A stretch of DNA of 64,000 bases, taken from positions 34,645,296-34,709,295 of the forward strand of contig OY747703.1 of NCBI GenBank assembly GCA_963556495.2, given 5' to 3'. Positions 45,201 to 53,924 of this stretch are shown one piece after another (within the stretch, counting starts at the first letter, position 1; each line of letters begins with the position of its first letter). This DNA is from Valencia hispanica. Its lineage: Eukaryota > Chordata > Actinopteri > Cyprinodontiformes > Valenciidae. The notes beneath the pieces are model-generated. The model was not told the DNA's origin, searched no databases, and was given only the letters and a program-made list of their open reading frames with translations. A program made the position numbers and the translations under genes.

Positions 45201-48200
45201 AGGCTTGGGAAATCTTTTTGTAGCCTAAGCCTGCTTTAAATTTCTCAGTAACTTTATCCCTGACTTGTCTGGTGTGTTCTTTGGACTTCATGGTGTTGTT
45301 GCTCCCAACATTCTCTTAGACAACCTCTGAGGCCGTCACAGGGCAGCTGTATTTGTACTGACATTAGATTACACACAGGTGCACTCTATTTAGTCATCAG
45401 CACTCATCAGGCAATGTCTATGGGCAACTGACTGCACTCAGACCAAAGGGGGCTGAATAATTACGCACATTTGTAAAATTTGTATTTGTTAAAAATGTTT
45501 GGAATCATGTATGATTTTCGTTTCACTTCTCACGTGTACACCACTTTGTATTGGTCTTTCACGTGGAATTCCAATAAAATTGATTCATGTTTGTGGCTGT
45601 AATGTGACAAAATGTGGAAAAGTTCAAGGGGGCCGAATACTTTTGCAAGCCACTGTATAATCAGGAGAAAGCACATCTGGCCATGAACAGAACATGAACA
45701 GAAAGTAGGTCATATAAAAGGAACATTAACCTAAGCAAACACCATGGTTTTTAACAAAGAATCTTAAATCAGATGAGGGAATGGTTGCAAAGTAAATAAG
45801 CAAGTAAAAAGTTTTAAATGACATGCAAGAAACAGCTTGGACTGCAACTAATGCTGTTCTGTTTTCCTTGGAAAACTGATCGACATTTACAAGCAGAGAC
45901 GTCCAGCTGCAGAAGAGGGTCACACCCCTGCTGACTGCAAATTTTCACCGATTTTTACTGCTACTGCTTTACAACACTGGAACAATTCAGTGGAGCTGGA
46001 CCACTCTCAAACAAGCTTCATGACAGAAATATGTAGAGTTCAAAACTTGTAAATATCATTCTAAAAGCAGCACTTCACATTTAAAATGTCTTGGCCAATA
46101 TCTGTAAAAGGAATAAGCAGGAAGAGCACAGCTGATCCTCAGACGCCGAGGTATCTGTGACACAGCATGCACACTGCACAATGGATGATCAGAGGCGAGG
46201 ACATGGAATAAAAACCCACTCAGACGTCTGAAGGCTCCAGACACTGCAGAATTCCTTAGCGTGTGGGCTATTCCGAGGAGAGACCCCCCCCCCCCTATTA
46301 TGACACGCAGGCAGCCGGGAGGGCAACCTGAAACAGGCCCTCCGTTCATGAGGCCGTCACGGATACCATGGTAACAAAAACAAAAACAGCAACGACAAAA
46401 GGGGCCAGACTGACAACAAGCCCTTTTCAGACTTTCCACCACTACAGAGCTCGCAGTGGAAGCAGTGGTTCCCACAGCTGTACGGCAACAACAACGCCGT
46501 TCGACGCACCGGAAGGGTTACAGTTGACCCGTTTGCACAATATCATCCCAGAAGGAGAACAGGATGTCACACCGCTGTAGATCTAAGAAGGCTGACAAAG
46601 AGCTTCATTCCCAGCACGGAAGAAGTTGTGCTATTGAAAGATACACAAACTGGATTGGGGGAAACTTCCCAGTCAAAGCACAGGGCATGACCAGGAAATC
46701 ATGGGGTGTAAGGGAATGCTTGCCCATTTTTACATGTTATGTAAAAGCACAGTGTCTGGCATGCAAAACTAATGATGCCCTATATCGGTTTTTAGAAGGA
46801 AGTAACACTGCAAAGGCCATCCCCTGACCATTTCCCTACTCACAGGAAGGAATTCAGGGCTGCAAATAAAGCTCTATTTTATGTGGCTATTAATATGTGT
46901 GCGTAATACAGAGGAGACTCAGTGAAATAGCCACCAGGAAAAGCCAAAACACAACGATCTTTTAAGAGAAACTCCATCAGGGTTTGCTTCTTAAAATATT
47001 ATTATTGATAAAATATGATTTTTCTGTCTCTTTTTTTCACAGAACAGGCTCAGACACATGTCACCTCTAATTTAGCAGATTCACCATCTTTCTAAATTCT
47101 TTGAAACCTACTTAATAATACAGTCTTCTTCAGGTCTAACCTCCAACCTAAAAAGTCCTGTCCGCGCCTAAAAACGATGTAGGAGAATTTAAATGTGGGG
47201 CGGTTGCAGGAAGGCAGACCTCATATACCTGGTTGGCGTGGGTTCGTTCCACAGGTATGCGTGTGGGCCACCACACCCAATGGGCACATCCACACTCCCT
47301 TTCATCATTTATCCATTTATTGAAAGGATGCATTTCCTTGTAAGACCAACAGAATGTGGTAGGAACTGGATGCACTTGCTGCTCTTGCAGTATCACTTTT
47401 GATTTTACGAAACTAGACCAACATAAAGTTAGCTTTTAACCCTAACCTCAACCAATGACACGCCTCATAGGCTGACTGCTGACTATGCAACAGATCAACT
47501 TTTTTTTTATTAATCAGAGTTTAATGGGATGCTTTGTGCGAACAGAAATATGAAGTCATACAAATTCCTTTAGACAGTCAAACAACTAATTTATCCAATA
47601 GGTGACCAAATATATCTAGTATTCCACACCTGGATCAAATAAGCCTACCAAAAAGTGCATATAGTTAGATAAAAAGACCAGATCCTACTAAGTGCCTGTC
47701 TCCAAATGATTCAATAGATTTTACAGAAAAATTAAGGAGAGGTCAATCTGGAATGACAACTCTGTTTTTAGCAACATAAGCTTAAAGGATTTATTACGCA
47801 ACTAATTACTCAAGTTACATTTCAAATACTCTGCAGTCTGTCACATGTAGAGATTAGTAAAAGGACAGTTCAAGATTTCTGCAGCAAGGTTCAACATCTA
47901 CAACAATAAAAGACCACTTTGGCATCTGTATTTTTTAGGACAAATCCACATTAGAAGGACCCAAAAAAAAGGCTAAAGCTAAGTACCATAGGGGCCAAGA
48001 CTACAAAGGTCTTTTGCCAACTTATAATATGCCAAAATCAGCATTCGTTACCTTTAAACCGTTGTTACATTTGCACTGGATGATTTTTTTTTTTGTGAGA
48101 AACACATTTATGTCCGAAAATAGAGATGTGAGGTTATGCACCACCAGTCACCTTTCTGTGTGAAACAGTATTAACAGTGGAAAATGTAAAGGATTTCCAA

Positions 48201-49681
48201 TCACATTCACTACCTCGCAGAAAAATAAAACGGTTTAAAAGAACAATTTTCAGATAAAGTTTTAGTTTCACATGTTCTGCTTTCACACTGGGAAGACCAT
48301 GAATGGTGGACCAGTCAGTTTAACTATGCTAATTTGTCCATTTAAAAACAATGAAAACCCAGACATTTTCATGAATCTATGAAATCCCCCGGAACACCAG
48401 TACAGCATGTGAAAAGTGGACATGTCCGGGGAAAAGAGGACTGTACTTTTGGAGTTTTGTGTCAATGTTTTGTACCCACATAGATCATTTAAAGTTGTTA
48501 GTTGACTTGAAGTCATCAAGAGCTCAAGGTAACATAAATTTAGTTTGATGAGGGGATGTAATCTCTTATATTATATGAGTTAACTAATCCATGCTGGGAT
48601 CAGAACCACAATCAGAAGAAACACTACCAAGGTAAATACACTTACAGTATATGCATTTGCAAATACCTTCCACACGACAGTTTGTCCTAGTCATGACCCA
48701 ATTTGTTCCCTCCTTGGAGATAATTAGTACCCATTTTGACAACCAATGATCTAAAGCAGTTTCTAAATTCTGAACATAGTTCTGATCATAGTTCATACCA
48801 CGATTGCGCTCAGGCCCTTTCATATCTCTGAAGTTTTGGTCGCTTGAAACCCACATATTTTTTTTGCGCTAAATAGTAGTGATTGCAGCGGGACATTTTG
48901 TACAGACCATGCACTACTTTATTTGTGCACACTGATAAACATCAGTTTAAAATAATGTTTTATAATCTACTCATGCTCTGCTATAAGGAAATGTGGTTAT
49001 TTGACTCCAATAAGTAATATTCACCAGCAGGAAGTTACTCAGAGTTATTTTGGGGGGATTGGGGGTCAAAATGTCCCAATGTCTTTATTAAATAATACAA
49101 AATTAAATTAGATGAAATTACAGATGACATTTGAGCATTTTTATGATTAATTCTCAACATAATCCAATAAAAAAAATTTTAAGTACTAAGAGAAATACAT
49201 TGACATACAAAGCACAGCTATTTTATGATGTGTGATTATGTATTGCGAATGTGACATTTGTTTTTTCAGTGAACTGAATAGAGGACCCCAGGAAGAGTAG
49301 CTGTCCAGTTTTTGACAGCTAATAGGGATCCAAACAAATAAACAATAAACATGGGCATCAAAATGTAAACAGGAAGACATCAAATTGCAATGCTGAAGGG
49401 GTACGAAGTGGTGAACCCAGAGCTACTCTGAGAAAAGGATTCAGTAATGACCTTTAGATATTTATCAACCAAGTTATAAATCATAAAGTAAAACTGGACG
49501 AAAACTGAAACCTGCATTAATGTATGCAGTTCAGCTGAACATCTTGAAGAGGTTTTTTTCTAAGTGGGAGGGGCCGTTTAGGAAAGGTCTGACAAAAAGG
49601 AATAAATAAATACAATAAACGCTGGCGGTTCAATCAAAAACCATAAGGGCAGCAACAACTACCCCTTCTGGTGTTCTGTCT

Positions 49682-49714
<33 letters not shown>

Positions 49715-50770
49715 AGTGTGGGAAGAAAGTGCAAAACAGCAGTTCCTGAAATGCGACCCTCTGTCACTCTCTGTTTTTCTTTTGCAGGACTTTCATTCTG
49801 CAACCAGACACAACAACAAAAACGCTCTAACCACATGAAAAACCCAACATTTTAACTCAGGTGAAAGCTTGGCCAGCAGTGTGAGACATGCTGCAGAAAC
49901 GAAAGGTTAAATGCATGTCGGGTGTGCATGTGTTTCTCTCTCTCTCTCTCTCTGGGCTCTCAGCATGGGGAGGGCAACAGAGAAACAGACAGAGGCAACA
50001 GAGTTGACAGTGTACGCGTGGCACTGTTGATTGGAGAGACCAAAACACACTGATCCCAGCCCAGCCCAGGCGTATATGCATACCAGCAAGGCTGCTATAC
50101 TCATGCACCACTAGAGTTTATACTGACATGACACATGCAGGCAGGACACATATAACTACAGATATTTACCTATTGTTCTGGGCTTTTCTGGAAACTGGTG
50201 TGGCTTTCGTTTTCTTTCGGGAAAAGTCGCTGCTGTAGGGTAAAACGGACGCATAACCGTGTTCTGCCTCTGTGGACACATATAGCAAAAAAAAAAAAAA
50301 AAATGTAGTTCATGTTTAGCTAACAAGTCTTTACGGGAAAACGTGAAATTGCTGATGGCTAAATCATTTCAAGAGATAACGCATTAGTACAAAAATGTGT
50401 ATTCCAAGACACAGAGTGCAAAATAAGCCATATTTTTAATGCAACTATTTTAAAAGCTGTTTTTATATAATACAACAAAAGACAAAAACAAAATGTATCT
50501 CTAAAAAAATCAATTACATAAAGCACATCATGTTTCTGGGTCCACTTTGTAGCCATCGCCTTGTCTGTGTCCCATTGAGAAACAAGTGACATCATACCTG
50601 CACTGTGGGCAGTATATGTGTTAAAAACCCAGCAGCATTGAACCTAATTTACCCAATCACAAAACAACTCCTTTAAACAAATGCATGTCTCTTCAGCTTT
50701 AAATACCTCTGTCTCGTCTCTCCAAATATTCTGCAGCCTCCAGCAAAATTAAAAGAGAATTCAGTTCCAT
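18056..50770 (-). CDS. mxd4: MAX dimerization protein 4, six exons (220 aa)
   Basis: MXD4 is a nuclear bHLH-zipper repressor that pairs with MAX on E-boxes and recruits SIN3-HDAC, opposing MYC. Six exons with canonical splice sites join into one 663-nt frame: 50770-50707, 50269-50170, 42216-42187, 22190-22076, 19919-19757 and 18246-18056. Residues 1-24 ([20 protein letters not shown]) form the SIN3-interaction helix. The bHLH is about 57-108 ([40 protein letters not shown]), followed by the zipper to about 140. Then come [20 protein letters not shown] and an acidic tail. The N-terminal helix and [20 protein letters not shown] fit MXD4 better than MXD1, MXD3 or MXI1. Human MXD4 is 209 aa; most of the excess is a 13-Glu run. 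The start codon has A at -3 and G at +4. Confidence 0.96.
18140..18178 (-). repeat. mxd4: coding GAG/GAA repeat (poly-Glu 13) in mxd4
   Basis: Thirteen consecutive Glu codons, nine of them an unbroken GAG run and the rest alternating GAG and GAA. The pure part is a trinucleotide microsatellite inside the reading frame and so is prone to length change. Confidence 0.95.
18990..19630. mobile_element. Tc1-like element remnant, split by a MITE
   Basis: Left part: CAAAAGTATTTGTCCCCTTTGAA, then GACACGTTACAGCCACAAAC, typical of Tc1 termini. Right part: GTTGTATTATGACAAAATGTC, then after the MITE AATGGTATGAATAACTCTGCAGGGTAGTGTA. Transposase coding sequence is essentially gone. Confidence 0.75.
19248..19587. 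mobile_element. hAT-type MITE inserted in a Tc1 terminal repeat
   Basis: Terminal inverted repeats are CAGAGAAGGGTAG and the reverse complement of CTCCCATCTCTG. Flanking octamers TCAACAAT and CAAACAAT agree at 6 of 8 positions, fitting an eroded 8-bp hAT target duplication. The interior is repetitive ACTTTTACTC-type sequence with no coding. It is younger than the surrounding Tc1 copy. Confidence 0.75.
19757..19919 (-). CDS. mxd4: mxd4 exon 5 (zipper)
   Basis: Encodes [40 protein letters not shown] and [14 protein letters not shown]. It follows a TGTCTGCAG acceptor and ends at a GTGCGC donor in phase 1. It carries most of the leucine zipper. Confidence 0.96.
19920..22075 (-). other. mxd4 intron 4
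   Basis: Phase-0 intron. Apart from a short Tc1 terminal fragment at 21524-21720, I see no gene or structured repeat. Confidence 0.8.
21524..21720 (+). mobile_element. Tc1-like terminal fragment
   Basis: CAGTGCCTTGCAAAAGTATT opens a typical Tc1 terminus, followed by GTTAAACCACAAACTTCAGTG and a diverged terminal-repeat interior. No transposase follows. A solo or deleted end in mxd4 intron 4. Confidence 0.65.
22076..22190 (-). CDS. mxd4: mxd4 exon 4 (basic region and HLH)
   Basis: Encodes [20 protein letters not shown] and [18 protein letters not shown] between a TTGCAG acceptor and a GTACTT donor. It contains most of the DNA-contacting basic region and both HLH helices. Confidence 0.97.
24878..25960 (-). 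mobile_element. degenerate Tc1-like element, minus orientation, split by a SINE
   Basis: The left terminus (TACTTGGAAAAGCATTAAAACC, then TCACATTTTCTCACATCACA) leads to the C-terminal transposase region on the minus strand at 25415-25660, with words [14 protein letters not shown] and [20 protein letters not shown]. There are stops and frameshifts. The SINE at 25043-25380 sits in its terminal repeat with a clear target duplication, giving the insertion order. Confidence 0.8.
25043..25380 (+). repeat. tRNA-derived SINE with LINE-2-like tail, near full length
   Basis: The head TGCACAGTGGTAGTTGGTAG and the B-box-like GGTTTGAATCC indicate a tRNA-derived RNA polymerase III promoter. The body carries TGGAGTTTGCATGTTCTCT and CTCCAGGGTGTACCACGCCT, shared with copies at 1.75 and 59.9 kb. 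The imperfect direct repeat AAAGTGCGGTGTGC / GAAGTGAGGTGTGC (25029-25042, 25381-25394) is the target duplication. Confidence 0.85.
29582..31114 (+). mobile_element. Tc1-like transposon, near intact, with TA duplication
   Basis: Starts CAGTGGCTTGCAAAAGTATT and ends with the exact inverse (TTGCAAGCCACTG), with TA on both sides (29580-29581, 31115-31116). The terminal inverted repeats extend about 200 bp with few mismatches and contain the shared block GTGGGGTGTGCGTAATTATT. It holds the transposase frame at 29951-30898. Close similarity to the copy at 44069-45655 implies recent activity of this family. It lies in mxd4 intron 3, antisense to mxd4. Confidence 0.95.
29951..30898 (+). CDS. Tc1-like transposase, open frame but catalytically defective (315 aa)
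   Basis: A cut-and-paste transposase of the IS630-Tc1-mariner superfamily. Residues 1-110 form the bipartite helix-turn-helix DNA-binding region ([35 protein letters not shown]), followed by a basic stretch KKSR. The first catalytic Asp is D152 in LWSDETK. Against the sister copy, 24 codons are missing exactly in frame after residue 234, removing the QQDNDPKH block with the second catalytic Asp. The third residue, normally Glu in NPIENLW, is Gln254 (NPIQNLW). The frame is otherwise free of stops; with the 24 residues it would be the usual length of about 340. It should bind the terminal repeats but not cut. Whether it is expressed is unknown. Confidence 0.93.
   Translation: MKSKEHTRQVRDKVIEKFKAGLGYKKISQALNIPRSAVQAIIQKWKEYGTTVNLQRQGRPPKLTGRTRRALIRNAAKRPMVTLDELQRSTAQVGESVHRTTISRALHKVGLYGRVARRKQLLKGNHKKSRLQFATSHVGDTANMWKKVLWSDETKMELFGQNAKRYVWQKTNTAHHSEHTIPTVKYGGGSIMLWGCFSSAGTGKLVRVDGKMDGAKYRSILEENLLESAKDLRLTKHIHVLEWPSQSPDLNPIQNLWQDLKAAVHKRCPSNLTELELSSKEEWARISVSRCAKLVETYPKRLAAGIAAKGGSTKY
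31514..31556. repeat. perfect 15-bp inverted repeat (hairpin)
   Basis: AACCGTACCGAGACC (31514-31528) and its exact reverse complement GGTCTCGGTACGGTT (31542-31556) flank a 13-nt loop. The surrounding words (GAGTTCGTTTGGAACCG) recall a common palindromic fish MITE, so it is probably the core of an old MITE in mxd4 intron 3. Confidence 0.75.
34777..34858 (-). repeat. SINE 3'-tail fragment with (ATCC)n
   Basis: Nearly ten ATCC units followed by GCAGAGTCGCAGGGTGGCTG and CCTATCTCCAGCAGTCA, matching the 3' end of the SINE family at 1.75 and 59.9 kb. Only the tail-proximal part is present. Confidence 0.75.
38794..38818. repeat. (TAG)n microsatellite
   Basis: About eight AGT/TAG units in mxd4 intron 3, outside any coding sequence. 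Confidence 0.9.
40667..41577 (+). mobile_element. degenerate Tc1-like element
   Basis: Opens TGCCTTGCAAAAGTATTCACACC and closes near ATGTAAGGCAGTGCATA. Transposase words on the plus strand include [20 protein letters not shown] and [20 protein letters not shown], with a later [10 protein letters not shown] trace out of frame. The N-terminal helix-turn-helix is deleted. In mxd4 intron 3. Confidence 0.8.
42187..42216 (-). CDS. mxd4: mxd4 exon 3 (30-nt exon)
   Basis: Encodes SSHNELEKH plus split Arg codons at both ends, the start of the basic region. Acceptor CTTTCAG, donor GTAAGG. A 30-nt exon at this place is usual for the MXD/MXI family as far as I recall. It is far too short to stand out as a reading frame and was found by homology and phase. 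Confidence 0.93.
42765..42880 (+). mobile_element. short Tc1-like transposase fragment
   Basis: The translation [20 protein letters not shown] matches the linker between the two helix-turn-helix motifs of Tc1 transposases ([19 protein letters not shown]). Nothing of the termini is visible. Confidence 0.55.
44069..45655 (-). mobile_element. Tc1-like transposon, second copy of the young family
   Basis: Has the same termini (CAGTGGCTTGCAAAAGTATT and inverse) and TA duplications (44067-44068, 45656-45657) as the element at 29.58 kb, in the opposite orientation. The inverted terminal repeats are about 200 bp. It is about 54 bp longer than the first copy, mainly because it retains the 72 bp missing there. 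It lies in mxd4 intron 2, sense to mxd4. Confidence 0.95.
44286..45291 (-). pseudogene. Tc1-like transposase, frameshifted
   Basis: Starts [20 protein letters not shown], as in the first copy, but the reading frame shifts near 44910 (after [11 protein letters not shown]) and again near 44520 (after EWFKTN, where one A of an A-run is lost). The catalytic residues are still legible across the pieces: [14 protein letters not shown] and NPIENLW. It is thus complementary to the first copy: residues kept, frame broken. Not expected to make active enzyme. Confidence 0.92.
49681..49720. repeat. (GT)n microsatellite
   Basis: About 19 GT units with one interruption near each end, in mxd4 intron 2. Confidence 0.95.
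50170..50269 (-). CDS. mxd4: mxd4 exon 2
   Basis: Encodes (E)[18 protein letters not shown] and [14 protein letters not shown], the linker between the SIN3-interaction helix and the basic region. Acceptor CCACAG, donor GTAAAT; phases fit exons 1 and 3. Confidence 0.95.
50270..50706 (-). other. mxd4 intron 1
   Basis: 437-bp phase-1 intron with a poly-A run near 50287-50303 and nothing else recognised. Confidence 0.9.
50707..50770 (-). CDS. mxd4: mxd4 exon 1 (start codon, SIN3-interaction helix)
   Basis: ATG at 50768-50770 in a strong context (GAAGATGG). It encodes [21 protein letters not shown], the amphipathic helix that binds SIN3 PAH2, then a GTATTT donor. Too short for a simple reading-frame search; identified by near identity to MXD4. 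Confidence 0.96.
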
Positions 50771-51300
50771 CTTCTCCGGGTCTTGATATACTTTAAAAAA
50801 AAGAAGAAAAAAAAAATATATATATATATATAGCTACACAAATGTACAATTCATAAAATAATAGAATGAGGATGAAAACTAAAAACTGCTCTTCAGCGGG
50901 GACCAAACGCTGCTACGTTCACTTCTGAGTCCTGACGACTCCAAACTACAGTAACAGCAGCACCTAAACTCAGGAAACCAACTGATTACACCGCTGTCCA
51001 ATCAGAAAAGCTCCCCTAGGTGCGTGTACGCCAATCAAACTCCTGTGTGATATGTCATTGGTTCGACCGGGTGAAGTCACTGGCGATATGCCCTAGCAAC
51101 AGCAGATTAATCCCGCCTTTGTCGGTGCTGATTGGCTTTCCGCTCTGGGTGGAGGCGCCTGATTGGCTAGTGGCAGAGTGGATGGGTGTGTTCAGCCTAA
51201 AGTTGGATGTTGTTTTGGTTACCCAAAGTGAGATAACTTCTCAAAGTATGTGTTTTTGCGTTTTGGCCGTGGAATAAGCGGCATTTGTTCAGTCAAGAAG
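50771..51300 (-). promoter_or_regulatory. mxd4: mxd4 5' UTR and promoter with a CCAAT-box cluster
   Basis: Five CCAAT boxes in both orientations lie within 170 bp, at 50998-51002, 51031-51035, 51057-51061, 51131-51135 and 51162-51166. Most are in the extended form (CCAATCA or TGATTGG) preferred by NF-Y. A short (TA)n tract is at about 50815-50831. The spacing to the start codon (230-400 bp) fits a TATA-less promoter. NF-Y use is inferred. Confidence 0.6.
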
Positions 51301-51730
51301 ACTGTATTTGGGTCAGTCATATCTCATATAAGTGTGGGGCATGACAGCAAGTACTCAGTCACACGGATGGTGTTTTGTCTTTATTTCCTGTACAAGTCAT
51401 CCTGAAAGTCTTCAGCTAGGCCCATAACCCCAAGCTGAGCCAGCTGTAAGATAAAACACAGTTGCAACATCCAGTTCCTTTTAAATATGTTTATTCTTAC
51501 CGCATTTTTTAATGTACAGTATAAGAACTGTTTTATACATGCATTGTCACCCCTGGTAAATGTATTTAAAAAGCCTTAAAATAAATGACCTTTTTTATTA
51601 CAGTAGCAAATTGTGCACTGAAAAATTAAGATCCAACCATTTTTAAAGCAAATTTCTTAGTTGGAGAAAAATACCAATATCAAAAACTGCTTGCTGCAGT
51701 TCTCTAGCAGTGCATCTTTGTAAATGTTTT
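51301..51730. other. upstream of mxd4, nothing recognised
   Basis: AT-rich sequence between the mxd4 promoter and the LINE tail. No gene, repeat or motif cluster seen. Confidence 0.6.
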
Positions 51731-51892
51731 CAAATCAAATCAAACTTTATTTATAAAGAGCTTTTCAAACCATAACAAAGCTTCTCAAAGTGCTTTACAG
51801 ATTAAAAATGACCCACAACCCCCCCCCCCCCTTTCCCAAAACCCAAAAGTGAAAAACATCACCACAGCTACACCCCCCCACGCATAAAAGCA

Positions 51893-53125
51893 ACAATAAA
51901 CTCAATTCAATTCAATTTCAATTCAGTTTATTTATATAGCGCCAATTCACAACAGATGTCATCTCAAGGCACTTAACAAGAAGTTATTTCAATACATTTA
52001 TACAAACATTCCAATCAGTTAAAAAGTTTCCTATTTAAGGAATCCCAGCAGATTGCGTCAGTCATTGGCTTGGGGTTGGGCCCCGTTGATGCAGACTTTC
52101 CAACCACAGCAATCCTTCAGCAATCCCTCATACTGAGCAAGCATGTAGCGACGGTGGAGAGGAAAAACTCCCCTTTAACAGGAAGAAACCTCCAACAGAA
52201 CCAGGCTCAGTAAGAGCGGCCATCTGCCACGACCGTCTGGGGGTTTGAGAAGACAGAGCAGAGACACAGAAGGAACAGAAGATCTGATATAAGAGAACTT
52301 TCTATGTTACAGAAAGTAAAAAGTTGATAACAGGACACAGTGGATGTTCAGTTACTGGGAGGATCATCCCAGTCGATGCCCCCCGTCCAACAGGGCATTG
52401 CAGCCAAGCAGGATACCAGACCAGGTATATCTTCTATGGAGAGAAAAACACTGAGAGAAAACAATTTTAACAGTCGAAATAACAGAATGTACTGTAATAC
52501 AACTGGAGAGTCGTAGGAGAAAAGGAAGTAGCAGAGTGAAGAAAAGTAGTCAGTCTGTCCTCCAGCAGTCTAAGCCTATAGCAGCATAACTACAGCGATA
52601 GCTCAGGATGACCTAAGCCACTCTAACTATAAGCTTAATCAAAAAGGAAAGTTTTAAGCCTGGCCTTAAAAGTAAACAGAGTGTCTGCCTCACGGACTAA
52701 AGCTGGGAGCTGGTTCCACAGGAGAGGAGCCTGGTAACTAAAAGATCTGCCTCCCATTTTACTTTTAGAAATCCTAGGAACTACAAGTAAACCTGCAGTC
52801 TGAGAGTGAAGTTCTCTGATCCATTTTGGATCAACTGAAGGCTTTTAATGGCATTTTGTGGACTACCTGATAGTAAAGAATTACAGTAGTCCAGCCTTGA
52901 GGTAACAAATGCATGGACTAGTTTCTCAGCATCACTCCTGGACAGGATGTTTCTAATTTTAGCAATATTCCGGAGGTGAAAGAAGGAAATCCTAGAAACC
53001 TGTTTAAAATGGGATTTAAATGTCAAGGCTCGGTCAAAAATAACGCCGAGGTTCTTTACGTTATTACTGGGGGCCAATTTAATGCCATCCAGATGAAGTG
53101 ATTGACTAATCAAAAGCACATTAAC
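51893..53125 (-). mobile_element. second LINE (L2/Rex1-like, 5'-truncated) nested in the L2 tail
   Basis: Tail (AATTC)n at 51902 onward, followed by TTTATATAGCGCCAATTCAC, a familiar teleost LINE 3' UTR, and a minus-strand frame at 52781-53119 with VKNLGVIFDRALTFKSHFKQ and VHAFVTSRLDYCNSLLSG, the region after the RT active site. The direct repeat AAAAGCA (51886-51892 and 53126-53132) may be the target duplication. Only about the last third of the element is present. Confidence 0.8.
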
Positions 53126-53525
53126 AAAAGCAGAACGGGCTGAGTACAGATGAACCAGGAAACGTCATCATGGGAGCCATCTACATCGGCAGCAGCAGAT
53201 CAACAGCAGCAGCCAAGGGACTGACCCAGGGAGCCCAGAGGAGGGAGGGCTGGTACACCCACCTCCACCCAAGCACCACCTGGAGAGTACCAAGGCAGCC
53301 ACAGCCGACCACCGCCCCCGAGGCAGAGGGCTCCCACAGAGGAAACACTGGAAGGAAAACTAAAATAAGTTAAAATATTAAAATTAAAACAATTAGAAGA
53401 TATGATCAAATAAAAATGCAAAGCAGATAAACAATAATTGATAAATAGCCAGCTAAAAGCTAAACTAAAAAGAATTCAATCAAATAAAACATGCAGAGCA
53501 ATTAAACAGATTCAATAAATAATAT

Positions 53526-53885
53526 TCAGTTAAAAGCTATTTTAAAAAGGTGAGTCTTGAGTCTGCTCTTAAAAACATGAACGTTCTCTGCGGCCCTGCG
53601 GCCCTCTGGCAGCCTGTTCCAGAGGTGAGGGCCATAATAATGGAAAGACGCCTCATCATGAGTGTGTGTCCTGACTTTAGGGATGACAAGGAGACGGCTG
53701 CCAGAGGAGCGCAGAGACCGTGAAGGTTCATACGGTAGAAGAAATTCCGAAAGACAAGAAGGCCCAAGACCTTTAAGACACTTAAAAATTATCAAAATAA
53801 TCTTAAAATTGATCCTTAAACACACGGGGAGCCGATGCAGTGATTCTAAGACAGGTGTAATGTGTTCCCACCTCCTGGTCTTCAT
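53526..53885 (-). pseudogene. L2 LINE post-RT (C-terminal) coding fragment
   Basis: Encodes HITPVLESLHRLPVCLRINF, ILIIFKCLKGLGPSCLSEFL, LRSSGSRLL and YYGPHLWNRLPEGRR, the conserved C-terminal domain of L2/CR1 ORF2. It lies directly downstream of the reverse transcriptase frame but in another frame, so at least one indel separates them. Confidence 0.9.
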
Positions 53886-53924
53886 CAGGACACGTGCTGC
53901 TGAATTCTGTAAAAGCTGTAAACC

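Larger units (their letters stand above)
42217..50169 (-). other. mxd4 intron 2 (8 kb)
   Basis: Phase-2 intron. It holds a short Tc1 helix-turn-helix fragment (about 42765-42880), a near-complete Tc1-like element (44.07-45.66 kb), a poly-C tract near 46285, (GT)n at 49681-49720 and (TC)n near 49935-49953. The segments 42.9-44.06 and 45.66-49.67 kb show no gene or recognised repeat. Confidence 0.8.

Noticed and set aside
29582..45655. Exciting multi-gene novel system
   Set aside because: The signals between these points reduce to intron sequence plus Tc1, SINE and simple repeats; nothing suggests a cooperating gene cluster.
46056..46475. 139-codon minus-strand frame
   Set aside because: Spans a poly-C tract, has no recognised motif and lies inside an mxd4 intron without splice support.
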